Assembly: GCA_019652555.1 (NCBI GenBank) | Contig: BPAJ01000001.1 | Location: forward strand, 733,523 to 797,522 | Reading direction: 5' to 3' | DNA length: 64,000 nt | Source: Gammaproteobacteria bacterium | GTDB taxonomy: Bacteria > Pseudomonadota > Gammaproteobacteria > Magnimaribacterales > AG-339-G14 | In this document: positions 28,222 to 38,440 of the stretch, piece by piece | How the letters are laid out: each line of letters begins with the position of its first letter | Numbering within the stretch: position 1 is the first letter of the stretch | The notes under the pieces: model-generated | Databases searched by the model: none | Told to the model about the DNA's origin: nothing | Seen by the model: only the letters and a program-made list of their open reading frames with translations | Program-made: the position numbers and the translations under genes

Positions 28222-30150
28222 TCAAACCTCCTTAGATTTAATTTTTTTATTTAAAATCTTACTAAATGCATCTATCGACATGCTTCCTAAATCAGAACCT
28301 GATCTATCTCTAATAGCTAATGTCGAAGTTTCGATTTCCTTATCACCTAAAACAATGATGAAAGGGACCTTTTGCATAGAGTGGTGGCGAATTTTATAAG
28401 CGATTTTCTCATTCCTCAAGTCTGAATTTACCCTAAAACCCTTATTTTTAAGAATATTTGTAATTTCATCCGTTTTTTTGGCGTGTTTTTCTGAAATATT
28501 TATAGCTACAGCTTGTATTGGAGCTAACCATACTGGAAAGTCCCCAGCATATTGTTCGATAAGAATTCCTATAAATCTCTCAAAAGAACCCAGAAAAGCC
28601 CTGTGCAACATAACTGGAATATGTCTTTCACCATCTTTTCCAACATATGAAGCATCTAATCTTTCAGGCATATTGAAATCAGCCTGCAAAGTACCGCACT
28701 GCCATTCTCTATTGAGGGAGTCCGTTAAAACAAAATCTATTTTAGGCCCATAAAAGGCACCGTCGCCTTCAGCAATTTCATAAGAAATACCTTGGCTATT
28801 GATAGCTGCTTCCAAAGCCTGTTCTGCTTTATCCCAAATTTCATCTGTTCCAACTCGTTGTTCTGGTCTTGTTGATAACTTAATATCCAACTTATCAAAA
28901 CCTAGTTCTTTGTAAATATTTGAAAGAATATTTATAAAAGAGCCGGCCTCGTCTTCAATTTGGTCCTCTGAACAGAAAATATGGCCATCATCCTGAGTCA
29001 TTTGTCTGACTCTCATCAGGCCATGCAAAGTGCCTGAAGGCTCATATCTATGGCAAGAGCCAAATTCAGAATATCTTATTGGTAAGTCTCTATAAGATTT
29101 AAGTCCTTGATTATAAACTTGAACATGGCAAGGACAACTCATTGGTTTTAAAGCATTAACTCTTTTTTCATTAGCATGTTCCTCATCGATCTCAGTTATG
29201 TACATGTTTTCTCGATATTTATCCCAGTGACCAGATTTCTCCCAAAGCTTTCTATCCACTACTTCGGGAGTTTTAATTTCTTCATATCCTGAAGTTTTAA
29301 GTTTCTCTCTTATGTAGTCCTCTAAGATTCTAAATATAGTCCAACCTTTTGGATGCCAAAAAACCATACCTGGAGCTTCTTCCTGAAAATGAAATAAATC
29401 ATATTTCTGTCCAAGTTTTCTATGATCCCTTTTCGAAGCTTCTTCAATATTGGAAAGGTATAGATTCAATTCTTTTTCTGTATTCCAAGCAGTTCCATAA
29501 ATTCTTTGAAGCATTTTCCCTTTTGAGTCTCCGCGCCAATATGCTCCAGAAATATTCAATAATTTAAAACTTTTCAAATGTCTCATTGAAGTTACATGCG
29601 GGCCTTTGCACATATCAACGTATTCTTCATGAAAATATAAGGCGATAATTTCATCTTCGGGAATCTCATCGATAATTTTTAATTTGTAATCTTCTTTTCT
29701 GTCTTTAAAAACTTTTTTGGCCTCTTTTCTAGATACTACCTTTTTAATTACAGAATATTCGCTTGAAGCAAGTTCTCTCATTCTGTTTTCAATTTCCCTT
29801 AAATCTTCTTCAGTTAATTTGTTCTCTAAATCAATGTCGTAATAAAATCCGTCATCAATTACAGGGCCTATAGCCATTTTTGCTTCTGGGAATAATTGTT
29901 TCAAAGCATGGCCAAATAAATGAGCACAAGAATGTCTAATGATTTCTATGCCTTCTTGATCAGAATTTCTTACAATTTCTAAAGAACAATCTTTTTCCAA
30001 GAGATCAGAACCATCTTTCAGAACACCATCTACTTTTCCAGCAACAGTTGCTTTTAATAATCCTTTGCCAATATTTGCAGCAACATCTTCAATTGAAACT
30101 GGTGAATCAAAAGATTTTTTTGAATTATCTGGAAGTGTGATTGTGACCAT
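28222..30150 (-). CDS. thrS: threonyl-tRNA synthetase
   Basis: Charges tRNA-Thr. 642 residues with the full domain set: TGS (residues 1-60), the editing domain with [15 protein letters not shown] (HxxxH zinc-site type), the class II catalytic core with [28 protein letters not shown] (motif 2) and [17 protein letters not shown] (motif 3), and the anticodon-binding domain. It is the first gene of the translation operon. The leader is only about 30 nt, too short for the structured thrS operator known in E. coli. Confidence 0.98.
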   Translation of the reverse strand: MVTITLPDNSKKSFDSPVSIEDVAANIGKGLLKATVAGKVDGVLKDGSDLLEKDCSLEIVRNSDQEGIEIIRHSCAHLFGHALKQLFPEAKMAIGPVIDDGFYYDIDLENKLTEEDLREIENRMRELASSEYSVIKKVVSRKEAKKVFKDRKEDYKLKIIDEIPEDEIIALYFHEEYVDMCKGPHVTSMRHLKSFKLLNISGAYWRGDSKGKMLQRIYGTAWNTEKELNLYLSNIEEASKRDHRKLGQKYDLFHFQEEAPGMVFWHPKGWTIFRILEDYIREKLKTSGYEEIKTPEVVDRKLWEKSGHWDKYRENMYITEIDEEHANEKRVNALKPMSCPCHVQVYNQGLKSYRDLPIRYSEFGSCHRYEPSGTLHGLMRVRQMTQDDGHIFCSEDQIEDEAGSFINILSNIYKELGFDKLDIKLSTRPEQRVGTDEIWDKAEQALEAAINSQGISYEIAEGDGAFYGPKIDFVLTDSLNREWQCGTLQADFNMPERLDASYVGKDGERHIPVMLHRAFLGSFERFIGILIEQYAGDFPVWLAPIQAVAINISEKHAKKTDEITNILKNKGFRVNSDLRNEKIAYKIRHHSMQKVPFIIVLGDKEIETSTLAIRDRSGSDLGSMSIDAFSKILNKKIKSKEV

Positions 30151-30182
30151 AATTTTGACCTATACGAGGGGCCTAAGAGATT

Positions 30183-30188
30183 ATTATA
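30183..30188 (-). promoter_or_regulatory. -10 box (TATAAT) of thrS
   Basis: A perfect TATAAT on the minus strand, 32 bp before the thrS ATG, in the only intergenic gap upstream of the operon. The -35 region is T-rich (TTTTAT at 17 bp) but weak. Confidence 0.55.
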
Positions 30189-30197
30189 ACCAAAATA

Positions 30198-30797
30198 TTA
30201 AGGTGATAAAAGGCAACTGCTCCACTTTTGATCATCTGAAAGAAAATACTTTAGTCTTTCATGAGTTCTATTATCTCTTTCTTGCCAAAATTCTACTGCA
30301 TTTGGAAGCACAATTATAAATCCACAATGATTTGGTCTTTTTATTGAAGATTCGTCATTTTTTTCAAGGTAATTATCTATTTGATTTGTTAAATCTTCAT
30401 AAGAAGAAATAACAGAGCTTTGATTAGAGATTATTGCTGAAACCCTTGATTTTAGTGGCCTGGAATTAAAATAATCATCAGAATCTTCTTCAGATGCTTT
30501 TTCGATAAATCCTTCTATTCTGATTTGTTTTTTTAATTCTCTCCACCAAAAATTCACTGCAACTTTTGGATTCAGACTTATCTCTTTTCCTTTTCTGCTA
30601 TTGTAATTTGTATAAAAAACTAACCCTTCATCTGATATTTTTTTTAAAAGAACCATTCTTGAGCTAGGTTGGTTCATTTGATCTACAGAAGCAATATTCA
30701 TAGCATTCCAGTCAACAAGATTTAAAGATTCTGCTTCTTCAAGGATTTTTAATATGCCTAAGAAAGGCTCCTGAGAGACTTTTCCTTTCTCAATCAC
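30198..30797 (-). CDS. pdxH: pyridoxamine 5'-phosphate oxidase
   Basis: An FMN enzyme of 199 residues that makes pyridoxal 5'-phosphate from the 5'-phosphates of pyridoxine or pyridoxamine. FMN and substrate contacts are seen in SRMVLLKKISDEGLVFYTNYNSRKGKEI, FWWRELKKQIRIEG and the C-terminal NAVEFWQERDNRTHERLKY. The last part (DDQKWSSCLLSP) resembles the usual WxxxRLxP ending but lacks the Arg, possibly a true variant or a base error. It is preceded directly by the DoxX gene. Confidence 0.94.
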   Translation of the reverse strand: MIEKGKVSQEPFLGILKILEEAESLNLVDWNAMNIASVDQMNQPSSRMVLLKKISDEGLVFYTNYNSRKGKEISLNPKVAVNFWWRELKKQIRIEGFIEKASEEDSDDYFNSRPLKSRVSAIISNQSSVISSYEDLTNQIDNYLEKNDESSIKRPNHCGFIIVLPNAVEFWQERDNRTHERLKYFLSDDQKWSSCLLSP

Positions 30798-31286
30798 TTA
30801 TTTTCTTCTTACCCAATAATCTAGAGATAGATAATTTCCTCCTCCATATATAAGAGGTATGGCTAGAATCAGTATATAAGTAGCTGCCATTTCATATCCG
30901 CCTGCATCTGCATTCCATCCGTTTGGAAAATGAAAATAAGCAGCAACAAACATTGCAAAAATAATGGGAACGCTAGCCCATCTTGTAAATAGACCTAATA
31001 ATAAAAGAATTGCTCCTCCAGCTTCTGCGAGTATTACAAGCCAAGCAAAGAAAGTTGGAAAGATAAAGTTTAAATTATCAGACCCTCCAGGGCCTAAGAA
31101 TTCAGCAAATCTTGGATTTACGCTTGGTAGACCATCATTCCAAGAAAGTTTGTTTGCTGAAGTTCCTGCTCCCCAAAAAATAAAAAAAAGATAAATCCTT
31201 ATAATGAATAAAATTACAAAATCTAAAAAGATAAGACTTTTAAGAAAGTCATCAATCTTAAAGAGAATATTTTTCATTAGGTTCAT
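30798..31286 (-). CDS. DoxX-family membrane protein
   Basis: A four-helix inner-membrane protein of 162 residues. The first helix starts LIFLDFVILFIIRIYLFFIFWGAGTSK-like, and the motif EAGGAILLLLGLFTRWASVPIIFAMFVAAYFHFPNGW is typical of DoxX/DoxD. The role is not established for most members; some act in redox stress complexes. The gene ends next to pdxH, so they are probably co-transcribed. Confidence 0.85.
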   Translation of the reverse strand: MNLMKNILFKIDDFLKSLIFLDFVILFIIRIYLFFIFWGAGTSANKLSWNDGLPSVNPRFAEFLGPGGSDNLNFIFPTFFAWLVILAEAGGAILLLLGLFTRWASVPIIFAMFVAAYFHFPNGWNADAGGYEMAATYILILAIPLIYGGGNYLSLDYWVRRK

Positions 31287-31298
31287 AAAACTAAATTA

Positions 31299-32030
31299 TC
31301 ACTTTTGATGTATTTTTTCTAACTCTTCATAAGCCTCTTGGATTTCAATAAATTTTTCTTTGGCTTTTTGTATAAACTCTTCTGGAAGTCCCTTTCCAAT
31401 AAGGGTATCTGGATGAAACTCTTTTCTTTTTTTTAAATAAGCTTTTTTTATTTCATTGAAAGTAGCATTTTCATTTACTCCTAAAGTTTTGAAGTAATCA
31501 TTTGTTTTATCAACAAATTTTTCATATAGAGACTCGTAAACCTTTTCATCAAACCTAAAAATCCTTGGAATTTTTTTTAAAAGATCATCTTCGCTAGGAT
31601 GGAGAACGCCATCAGCAAGAGCCAGTTCAAAAAGTATTTCATAAAAAACCAATAGTGAATTAGGGCTTGAAGAGAGAATCTGGTAAAGATTAGAAGCATA
31701 AGCTTCAAAACTAACGTTATCATCTTTTGCTTTTTGAAATATATTAATCGCAAAATGTCTATGTTCTTTATTCAGATTTAATTTGCTTGAAATGATTTCT
31801 TCTATTTTTTTTATCTCAGCTTCGTCAACTCTTCCATCAGCTTTTGCTATTTTTGCAAGACAAGCAAATAAAGCTGCAAAAAAGGCGACTTGTTGATCAA
31901 AATTATTAGGTCTTCTTCTTTTTGATCTTGAAGATATATTTGAGCCAATTACGCTTCCTACTAAAGCTCCAATTGGCCCCAAAACTACAAACCCAAGAAG
32001 ACCGCCAGTAATTCCGCCCCAAATACTCAT
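31299..32030 (-). CDS. djlA: DjlA-like J-domain protein with TerB domain
   Basis: A DnaK co-chaperone of 243 residues. An N-terminal Gly-rich hydrophobic segment (GITGGLLGFVVLGPIGALVGSVIGSNIS) could anchor it in the membrane. The TerB/DjlA domain follows (IAKADGRVDEAEIKKIEEII; EILFELALADGVLHPSEDDLL). A C-terminal J domain (TLGVNENATFNEIKKAYLKKRKEFHPDTLIGK) carries the essential HPD motif. Domain order matches E. coli DjlA. It is divergent from the DUF35 gene. Confidence 0.93.
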   Translation of the reverse strand: MSIWGGITGGLLGFVVLGPIGALVGSVIGSNISSRSKRRRPNNFDQQVAFFAALFACLAKIAKADGRVDEAEIKKIEEIISSKLNLNKEHRHFAINIFQKAKDDNVSFEAYASNLYQILSSSPNSLLVFYEILFELALADGVLHPSEDDLLKKIPRIFRFDEKVYESLYEKFVDKTNDYFKTLGVNENATFNEIKKAYLKKRKEFHPDTLIGKGLPEEFIQKAKEKFIEIQEAYEELEKIHQK

Positions 32031-32095
32031 AATTAAAGTGTTTAAATTTCTATTTTTTTTTGGTTCAATGTACTTTTAAAAAGGGAGATGAACAA

Positions 32096-32509
32096 GTGTC
32101 AGAAAAAAGTTTACCAGCAGTTAGTTATTTAAAAATTCCTGATGAAGGGGATCCTTATCTAGAGGGTCATAAATGTGGAAATTGTGGAGCAGTTTTTCTT
32201 GGTGAAAGATCAGTTTGTTCAAAATGTTTTTCTAGAGACAACATGTCAGCAATAAAGCTTGAAGAGACAGGTGTTTTACATTCTTTTTCAGTGGTTTACA
32301 GATCTTTTCCAGGTATTGATGTTCCATATGTATCCGCAATTGTTGATTTAGATGGCGGCGGAACTGTAAAAGGAAATCTTATAAATATTGAACCTGATCC
32401 AGAAAAAATAGACTTTGGTATGAAAGTAAAATTGACATATCAGGATGCTTTAGGAAGAAAAGATAAAGAAGGAAACTCTTACTTGAGTTATTTCTTCGAA
32501 CCAGCATAA
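32096..32509 (+). CDS. DUF35 OB-fold acyl-CoA-associated protein with zinc ribbon
   Basis: A protein of about 137 residues with an N-terminal zinc ribbon (CGNCGAVFLGERSVCSKC, four Cys) and a C-terminal OB fold (VLHSFSVVYRSFPGIDVPYVSAIVDLDGGGTVKGNL). I prefer the GTG at 32096 (VSEKSLPAV), as GGGAG lies just upstream; an in-frame ATG at 32060 would add 12 unusual residues. DUF35 proteins form complexes with SCP2-type thiolases or hydratases in steroid and lipid degradation. Its thiolase partner is 23 bp downstream. Confidence 0.92.
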   Translation: MSEKSLPAVSYLKIPDEGDPYLEGHKCGNCGAVFLGERSVCSKCFSRDNMSAIKLEETGVLHSFSVVYRSFPGIDVPYVSAIVDLDGGGTVKGNLINIEPDPEKIDFGMKVKLTYQDALGRKDKEGNSYLSYFFEPA

Positions 32510-32532
32510 AATATACAAAAAAAGGAGAAATT

Positions 32533-33673
32533 ATGAGTGATGTTTACGTTTTAGGGGTCGATATGATCAAGTTTGGAAGATTTCCAGACAGAACTGTTCC
32601 AAATATTGGAGCAGAAGCAGCTTTGATGGCTTTAGATGATGCTGGATTAACTATCAAAGATATGCAAGCTCTTGTATTGTGGAAATCTTGGTCAAGCAAA
32701 TGCAATGGTTGGACAAAGAATTCTTCAAGAAATAGGTCAAACAGGTATTCCAGTAGTAAATTGTGCAAATGCATGTGCAACTGGTGCAACAGCTTTTAGA
32801 GAAGCTTGGATGTCAATTAAAGCTGGAATGTATGATGTTGTGCTTGCTGTAGGAGTTGAACAAATGGGCAAAGGTCTTTTAGGTGGTGCTGGTGGCGGAG
32901 ATGGTATTCCAAAAGAAGGTCTTTTAGGTTCAGGAACTATGCCTTGTGTTTTTGCTGAAGCTGGAATGGAACATTCAAAAGATCATGGAACAACCTTTGA
33001 ACAATTTGCAAAGATTTCTGTAAAAAATCATCATCATTCAACAATGAATCCTAAAGCAATGTATCAAATAGAAACTCCTTTGGATGTTGTTATGAATGCT
33101 GAAATGATTTCTTATCCAAATACAAAACTTATGTGTTCTGTAAATGTTGATGGATCTGCTGCTGCAGTCCTTGTTTCAGAAAAGAAAGCAAAAGAATTAG
33201 GAATGGGACGAGCTGTAAGAGTTAGAGCTTCTGCCTTGGCAAGTGATCCATATACTGATAGAGATTTGGTTATGCCTGATGTTAATGCTTGTACTAGATT
33301 AGCTGCTGAACAAGCTTATGAAATGGCAGGTGTTGGTCCTGAAGATATAAACCTTGTTGAACTTCATGATTGTTTTGCAACTGCTGAAATGCTTCATTAT
33401 GAAAATCTTGGTCTTTGTAAAGATGGTGAGGCAGGAAAAATGATTGATGAAGGTCATGTTGAGCTTGGAGGAAAAGTTCCTGTAAATGTTTCTGGAGGAC
33501 TTCTTTCTAAAGGTCATCCTTTAGGAGCAACTGGAATTGCAAATATTTATGAAGTTTGTACTCATTTAAGAGGCGAAGCAGGAGAAAGACAAGTTGAAGG
33601 TGCAAGACTTGGTATGACTCATGTTATTGGTCTTGGAACAGCTTGTGGAATTCATATTCTAGAAAAAGTCTAA
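32533..33673 (+). CDS. SCP2-type thiolase (acetyl-CoA acetyltransferase family), one frameshift
   Basis: A thiolase of about 380 residues that would cleave or form beta-ketoacyl-CoA. The nucleophile Cys lies in NCANACATGATAF. The C-terminal active site motifs are ELHDCFATAEM (His), KVPVNVSGGLLSKGHPLGATGIA (GHPxGATG) and GLGTACGIHIL. The first 46 residues (MSDVYVLGVDMIKFGRF) are in another frame; one extra base near 32672 interrupts YCGNLGQANAMVGQ. A strong Shine-Dalgarno AAAGGAG precedes the start. It pairs with the DUF35 gene. Confidence 0.92.
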
Positions 33674-33677
33674 ATTA

Positions 33678-34166
33678 GTGATTATTGGCGTAACTGGAGA
33701 TACGCATAATAATCTCAAAAATATAAAAACAATCTGCTCTATTTTTAACCAAAATGGAGCAGAGCTTGTTTTGCATACTGGAGATATATCTTTGCCAAAA
33801 TCTTTATCTGCATTTAAAGATTTAAAGTGTCCCCTAATTGCAGTACTAGGAAACAATGACATTGAAGAGAAAAATGGGCTCAAACTTGCTGCAAAAGAAT
33901 TTGCATGTGAAATTTTTGAGGAACCTCATTCAATAAGACTAAATAATAGAAATATCTCCTTGTTACATCATCCAGATTTAATCAATCCAGATATGACCAT
34001 GGAAAACGATATTATTCTTCATGGTCATACCCATAGATATAGGTTAGAAGAAAATAACAATTGTATTATCTTTAATCCAGGAGAATGTGCAGGCTTTATG
34101 GAAGGAAAAAATCAGGTTGGACTTATTGACTTGGAAAAACTTAATGCAGAAGTCATCAATTTTTAG
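33678..34166 (+). CDS. YfcE/MJ0936-type phosphodiesterase
   Basis: A small calcineurin-like metallophosphoesterase of 162 residues. The metal ligands are in GDTHNN, HTGDIS, VLGNND, LLHHPDL and LHGHTHRYR, the full dimetal set of the YfcE family. The start is GTG (VIIGVTGDTHN), 4 bp after the thiolase stop. Substrates of family members are model phosphodiesters; the physiological one is unknown. The coding end overlaps a hairpin-plus-T-tract terminator. Confidence 0.92.
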   Translation: MIIGVTGDTHNNLKNIKTICSIFNQNGAELVLHTGDISLPKSLSAFKDLKCPLIAVLGNNDIEEKNGLKLAAKEFACEIFEEPHSIRLNNRNISLLHHPDLINPDMTMENDIILHGHTHRYRLEENNNCIIFNPGECAGFMEGKNQVGLIDLEKLNAEVINF

Positions 34167-34176
34167 ACTTCTTTTT
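34148..34176 (+). terminator. rho-independent terminator overlapping the end of the YfcE-like gene
   Basis: A 7-bp stem AGAAGTC/GACTTCT with an 11-nt loop is followed by T-T-T-T-T. It lies across the stop codon of the plus-strand gene and the end of the convergent minus-strand gene. Confidence 0.5.
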
Positions 34177-34458
34177 AATCACCATATAAGAAACAATTAG
34201 CAACACAAAAGTTGTTATTAGGAATGGCCTAAAAATTCTTGATAATCCATGCCCCTCTAAGATTGAAAATTCTAAGAGAAGAATGGACAGGATTGGAGCT
34301 ATGGAACTATCTCCAGGAGTTTTAAACCAAATGCCAACCATTAATGCAAATGAAATACTAAAGATAAAAATTTTTATAAACTTATTTTCAAATAACTTTG
34401 TCAAAAGAAACGAAATGAAAAAAGATAGTAAAAAATAAACAAGCCAAAAAAAAGTCAT
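34156..34458 (-). CDS. small membrane protein of unknown function
   Basis: A 100-residue protein with three or four hydrophobic helices: residues 3-20, 27-45, 50-65 and 76-93, with a basic tail KKKSKN. No family is recognised. Its ATG overlaps the rnd stop by 4 bp (ATGA), so it is translated from the rnd mRNA. Confidence 0.6.
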   Translation of the reverse strand: MTFFWLVYFLLSFFISFLLTKLFENKFIKIFIFSISFALMVGIWFKTPGDSSIAPILSILLLEFSILEGHGLSRIFRPFLITTFVLLIVSYMVIKKKSKN

Positions 34459-35315
34459 AAGAATCTCTTTATAAAAATTTCAGTTGTTAAGGAGTCTCCA
34501 AGAATCTTCAAAATTTTTTTCTTAGCAAATTCATCTTCAATCCCAATTTTTGATAAATGTTTTATATGTTTGTCTTTGAAAATGTAAGCAGGAGGAACGT
34601 TTTCTTGCTCTGCCACCTCCTCACGCCACAAAAATATTTTTTGGTCTTTCTTTGACAGACTATTTTTCTGCCTTTCCAACCTTAGCTTTTTCAGCGAGGA
34701 ATTACCTAATACAGCTTCTTCTTCAGATTTTGAAAGGGCCTGCTTCAAAATTCCTATCTTAGTCAATTTCTTTTTTTGATAACCATAGATTTCTATAAGA
34801 AAATCAATATCATCAAATGCATATTTGATTTGATTTTGAGTTAAAGGTCTTTTTAGCCAGTTTGAATTGGTTTCAGACTTTTTTAATTCAATTCCAAAAA
34901 AGCTTTTTACAATTTTTCCGTAAGATCTAATATTAGATTGAGTTAAAATTTTATCAGCAACTTGTATATCAAAAACGTTTAAAGAGTGAATATTCAAGCA
35001 CTTGCTTAATACAGTTGCATCGCTCCTGACAGAATGAAAAATTTTTAAGCAATTTTTACTTTCTAAATATTTCTTTAAAACCTTACTTGGATCTATTTTT
35101 AAGCAATCAATAAGAAATAATTTTGAATTTGCAACAATCTGAATTAAGGATAATTTTGGAAAGTATGTAGTTCTCCAGTCAAACTCTGTATCAAGACCTA
35201 TAATGTCAGCTTTTGAAAGTTCTTCGTCTAAATTATCAAGTTCTTCTGAATTATCAACAATGAATATAGGTTTATTTTTTTTTAAATTTCTTCTAAAGAA
35301 AGATTTTATAGACAT
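34455..35315 (-). CDS. rnd: ribonuclease D
   Basis: A 3'-5' exoribonuclease of tRNA maturation, of 286 residues against about 370 in E. coli. The DEDD exonuclease motifs are visible: GLDTEFDWR, HSVRSDATVLSKC and YAFDDIDFLIEIY (a DEDDy-type Tyr). One HRDC-like helical region follows (residues about 205-280, ending EFAKKKILKILGDSL). The second HRDC repeat of E. coli is missing, giving the shorter length. It forms one boundary of the polysaccharide cluster. Confidence 0.93.
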   Translation of the reverse strand: MSIKSFFRRNLKKNKPIFIVDNSEELDNLDEELSKADIIGLDTEFDWRTTYFPKLSLIQIVANSKLFLIDCLKIDPSKVLKKYLESKNCLKIFHSVRSDATVLSKCLNIHSLNVFDIQVADKILTQSNIRSYGKIVKSFFGIELKKSETNSNWLKRPLTQNQIKYAFDDIDFLIEIYGYQKKKLTKIGILKQALSKSEEEAVLGNSSLKKLRLERQKNSLSKKDQKIFLWREEVAEQENVPPAYIFKDKHIKHLSKIGIEDEFAKKKILKILGDSLTTEIFIKRFL

Positions 35316-35317
35316 TC

Positions 35318-36097
35318 TTATAAATTTTTATTTTCATCAAAATAATACAATCTTTCAATATCTGACTCTTTTACCTCATCTCCGTATTGAATTTCAATTA
35401 TTTTACATATTTCACTATTTGGATTAATTATTTGATGCCACTCATTTTTTTTCACTTGAAAAATGTCTTCAGTTGAAAGCTTGTATTCTTTTTTTTCAGA
35501 TTCTTTAGACTTACTATAATTAACAATACATGAGCCTTCGCTTACAAACCACAGCTCATTTCTATGAAGATGTCTTTGAAAGCTCATGCCCTGTTTTGGA
35601 AGCACGACTAGCTCTTTGACCTTTAAATTTTTATTGGAATAAAGTTCGTAAAACTCTCCCCAAAGTCTTTTTTCTTTTCGGAAGCTCCAATCTTTTAGAA
35701 TATCGCTTGAAGAATTTTTTTTATCATCTCCTCCAACTGAAAATTCGAATTCAATGCCTTTAATGTCTTGTTCAGGAATGTTTGAGTCATTTCTGTCTCC
35801 ACCGTTACAAAATATTATCTTATCTTTAGGGTATTTTTCCTTTAAGTCCTCAAGTGCATTTTTACAGCTTCCGAGGTCATCATCTTCGAAGCCAATGACC
35901 TCATCCACGAAAGAGATAGATTCCAATATTTTTTTCTTTCAGAAAATGGAAGAAAAAATTTACCTTTCTTGCCAATGAGCCACTGATCACTATTTAAAGC
36001 GACAACAAGTTTTTTCCTAATTTTTTGCAGATTTTATATATTCTATATGGCCGCTATGAAGTGGATCAAAACCTCCGCTAATTACTGAAATAATCAC
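35318..36097 (-). CDS. nucleotidyltransferase fused to a ManC-type cupin, one frameshift
   Basis: About 259 residues with two parts. The N-terminal part starts VIISVISGGFDPLHSGHIEYIKSAKKLG, with the nucleotidyltransferase motif GGFDPLHxGH of cytidylyl- and RfaE/TagD-type enzymes, and continues NSDQWLIGKKGKFFLPFSERK. The C-terminal part (from about residue 150: WGEFYELYSNKNLKVKELVVLPKQGMSFQRHLHRNELWFVSEG) is the cupin of mannose-6-phosphate isomerase/ManC. A frame break lies near 35930-36050. The GTG start is inferred. The fusion suggests one protein that makes and activates a sugar phosphate; the substrate is unknown. Confidence 0.8.
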
Positions 36098-36218
36098 TTT
36101 TTACTGAAAATTAGAATATCTTGATGAAAATATGTTTTATTATACAGACTATTTATCAAATTTTAGACGAGCAAATATCTTGATATGTTGTTTTTTAAAG
36201 CATATCAAGCCTAACAAA

Positions 36219-37158
36219 ATGAAAGAAAAACTTTTAATTACTGGCTCCTCTGGATATCTGGGAAGAGAAATAATTTCTGATCCAAGAATAAAAAAATTTG
36301 AGATTATTACCCTAGATAAAAATAAAGTTTCTAATCCAGATATTCATGTAGATCTTAATTCTCAAAAGCTTGAAGATATACTTTCAAGAACTTTAGATTT
36401 GGAAGTAAATTATTCTATACTAAATCTTGCTGCTGCCAGAACGGATTATGCTTCTAATGACACATACTTTCTTGAAAATATAAAGGCTACTGAAAACTTT
36501 TGTCTGTTTTAGATTCGATGAAAGTTTATGTTAAGAAGTTTATTCATTTAAGTTCGGTAGCAATTTTTGAAGGATTTCAGTTAATGGAGGAGGAAGTTTG
36601 TTTTGATGAGCTTTCATCAGACAATTGCTACCAATATTCCAAAGCAACTCAAGAAAGAATCATTACTAAATGGGCAGAAAAATAATATTGAACTTACAGT
36701 TATAAGACCTTCAGCGATTTTTCAAAAATCAGCCTAGTAATACAAACATTGGGAAACTAATTTTTTTACAAAATATTCTCCAATAATTTTTATGTCTCCA
36801 GTGAAAAAATCTCTTACTTACATAAAAACTTAACAGACAATATATTTGAGTCTCTAACTTCAAATAATCATGGCATCATGCTCGCAATAGAGAAGCCTGT
36901 GACAAGCTTGTATGAAATTCAAAAAATGATCTTAGAACGAAAAAAATTTCCATCTTTAAAAATTTTTTGAATAAAAATACTTTTAAAAATATCAACCATT
37001 TACTCAAAAGTATTTAGTTTGTTTTTTCAGATCCGGTTTTTACTCCGAATAGAGTAGAAAAATTTTTTAAAGATACTGCAGAATTTGAGGAAGGCAATCT
37101 TGAATACAAACAAAATGTATCTCTAAAAAAGCTTTTAAAGATTCTTTATGAGCTCTAA
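36219..37158 (+). CDS. NAD-dependent epimerase/dehydratase, frameshifted
   Basis: A short-chain nucleotide-sugar epimerase or reductase of about 313 residues. The Rossmann motif LLITGSSGYLGREI is at residues 5-18. A second part shows KKFIHLSSVAIFEG and the catalytic YQYSKATQE (YxxxK). The text ELTVIRPSAIF follows in another frame after 36685, and the tail ends LLKILYEL at 37158. At least three indels occur (near 36510, 36690 and 36790). It is the only plus-strand gene in the cluster, and its end overlaps the next gene tail-to-tail. Confidence 0.75.
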
Positions 37159-38440
37159 GAAATTACCTTCTCAGAAATCAAATTTGATAAATTCCAAATA
37201 TTTACATTTACTGCATTAGATTTTAAATCTGTATTAGTGATACAAAATCCTTTCGAATTGTGTTCGCCATTTTTAATAGCAACAAAATTAAAATGATCCT
37301 TTAGATTAATTTTAGCTTCTCCAGTTAATATGAATTTGGAGTCTATAGAATTACCATAGGTGAGAGTAACAAAGATACTCATTTCTTGCTCATTGACATC
37401 AAGCAGGCCGAAAAGTCTCTCATTGGATTGATCTGAGATTGTTGAAAGTTTTTGAAGTGCTTTTTCTAAATCACTTCTTGAAGAAAATGTAATTAAAAAA
37501 TCTCTAGACATCCTTGGTTTAACTTTAAGAAATGGAATATTGATCAAGCCTAAAAAATCTTCATGATTGTTTAATCTCCAATAGTAAACTGGCTTTGAAG
37601 AAGGTTTTTGGCTTAGAGCTGTAATTATAAAAATATTGCTATCCTTTAAAGCAAGATATTTGCCAAGTATTTTGTCATACACCCTCAAAATATCTTTTAT
37701 TGGATCAAAATGACTTCCAATATACCAACTTGGGTTTTTTTTGTTCTGTTCTGGAACAAACTCGGAATTAAGAAAATAATGATGCTGAATATGCACCACA
37801 GTTTAAAAAACACTACTCAAATCAGTTTTATACTTTTGGTGAAGTTTCAGATGGAAATTAGCAAGGAAGAAATCTAAAAAGATTGCTTTGTACCAAGGCT
37901 TAGAAAAGATTTAATTGCAATTAAAAAATACGATAAAAAATTCTTTATTAAATATCCTTTGAATAAAAGAGCTAACAAAAAAATAAATAAATCATTGGCA
38001 TTAAAAAAAGCTTTATTGTTGTCATTCACAAGTTTAGATAAAACCTTTCCAATTTTTTTTCAAATATTGATCCTTTTTGGGAAAAATTAGACCAAGGATC
38101 TGAAATATAAAAGGAAGCGCCTTTTGGACTATTACCTCCATTCATAGGGCATACACACCCTATGCTTTTCCCTCTTTGATTAAATTATCAAAAAATTGAG
38201 AGGAATTTTGATTTAAATTATCGCCCAAATGAAAATGCCATGTTCCTGAAAGTTTTTAGAAGCGTAAAAGCTAGTCCACTGAATCCATGGCTCTAAATTT
38301 ATTAAATCCTTTTCAGAATCAGTTTCTAAGAAATTCCATTGAAGAGTCTTTTTAATATTTTTGAAATCATACTTTTCAGCATATTTCTTATAATAATCTA
38401 TATTCACCTCATTTAGCTGGATGATTATATTTCTATTCAT
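37155..38440 (-). CDS. alkaline-phosphatase-superfamily protein of polysaccharide clusters, frameshifted
   Basis: About 428 residues in total. The N-terminus (IIIQLNEVNIDYYKKYAEKYDFKN, then LEPWIQWTSFYASKNFQEHGIF) and middle (GCVCPMNGGNSPKGASFYISDPW) match a family seen in surface-polysaccharide clusters and related to type I phosphodiesterase/nucleotide pyrophosphatases. The C-terminal 214 residues are open (HFDPIKDILRVYDKILGKYL). Indels occur near 38220, 38160, 38050 and 37800. The role is not established; a phosphate or sulfate ester of the polymer may be its substrate. Confidence 0.65.
37801..38212 (-). other. shifted middle part of the phosphatase-superfamily gene
   Basis: No long frame is open, but the minus strand encodes pieces such as NNSSQFFDNLIKEGKSIGCVCPMNGGNSPKGASFYISDPW. 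This is the interior of the gene spanning 37155-38440, so the gap is coding sequence and not intergenic DNA. Confidence 0.7.
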
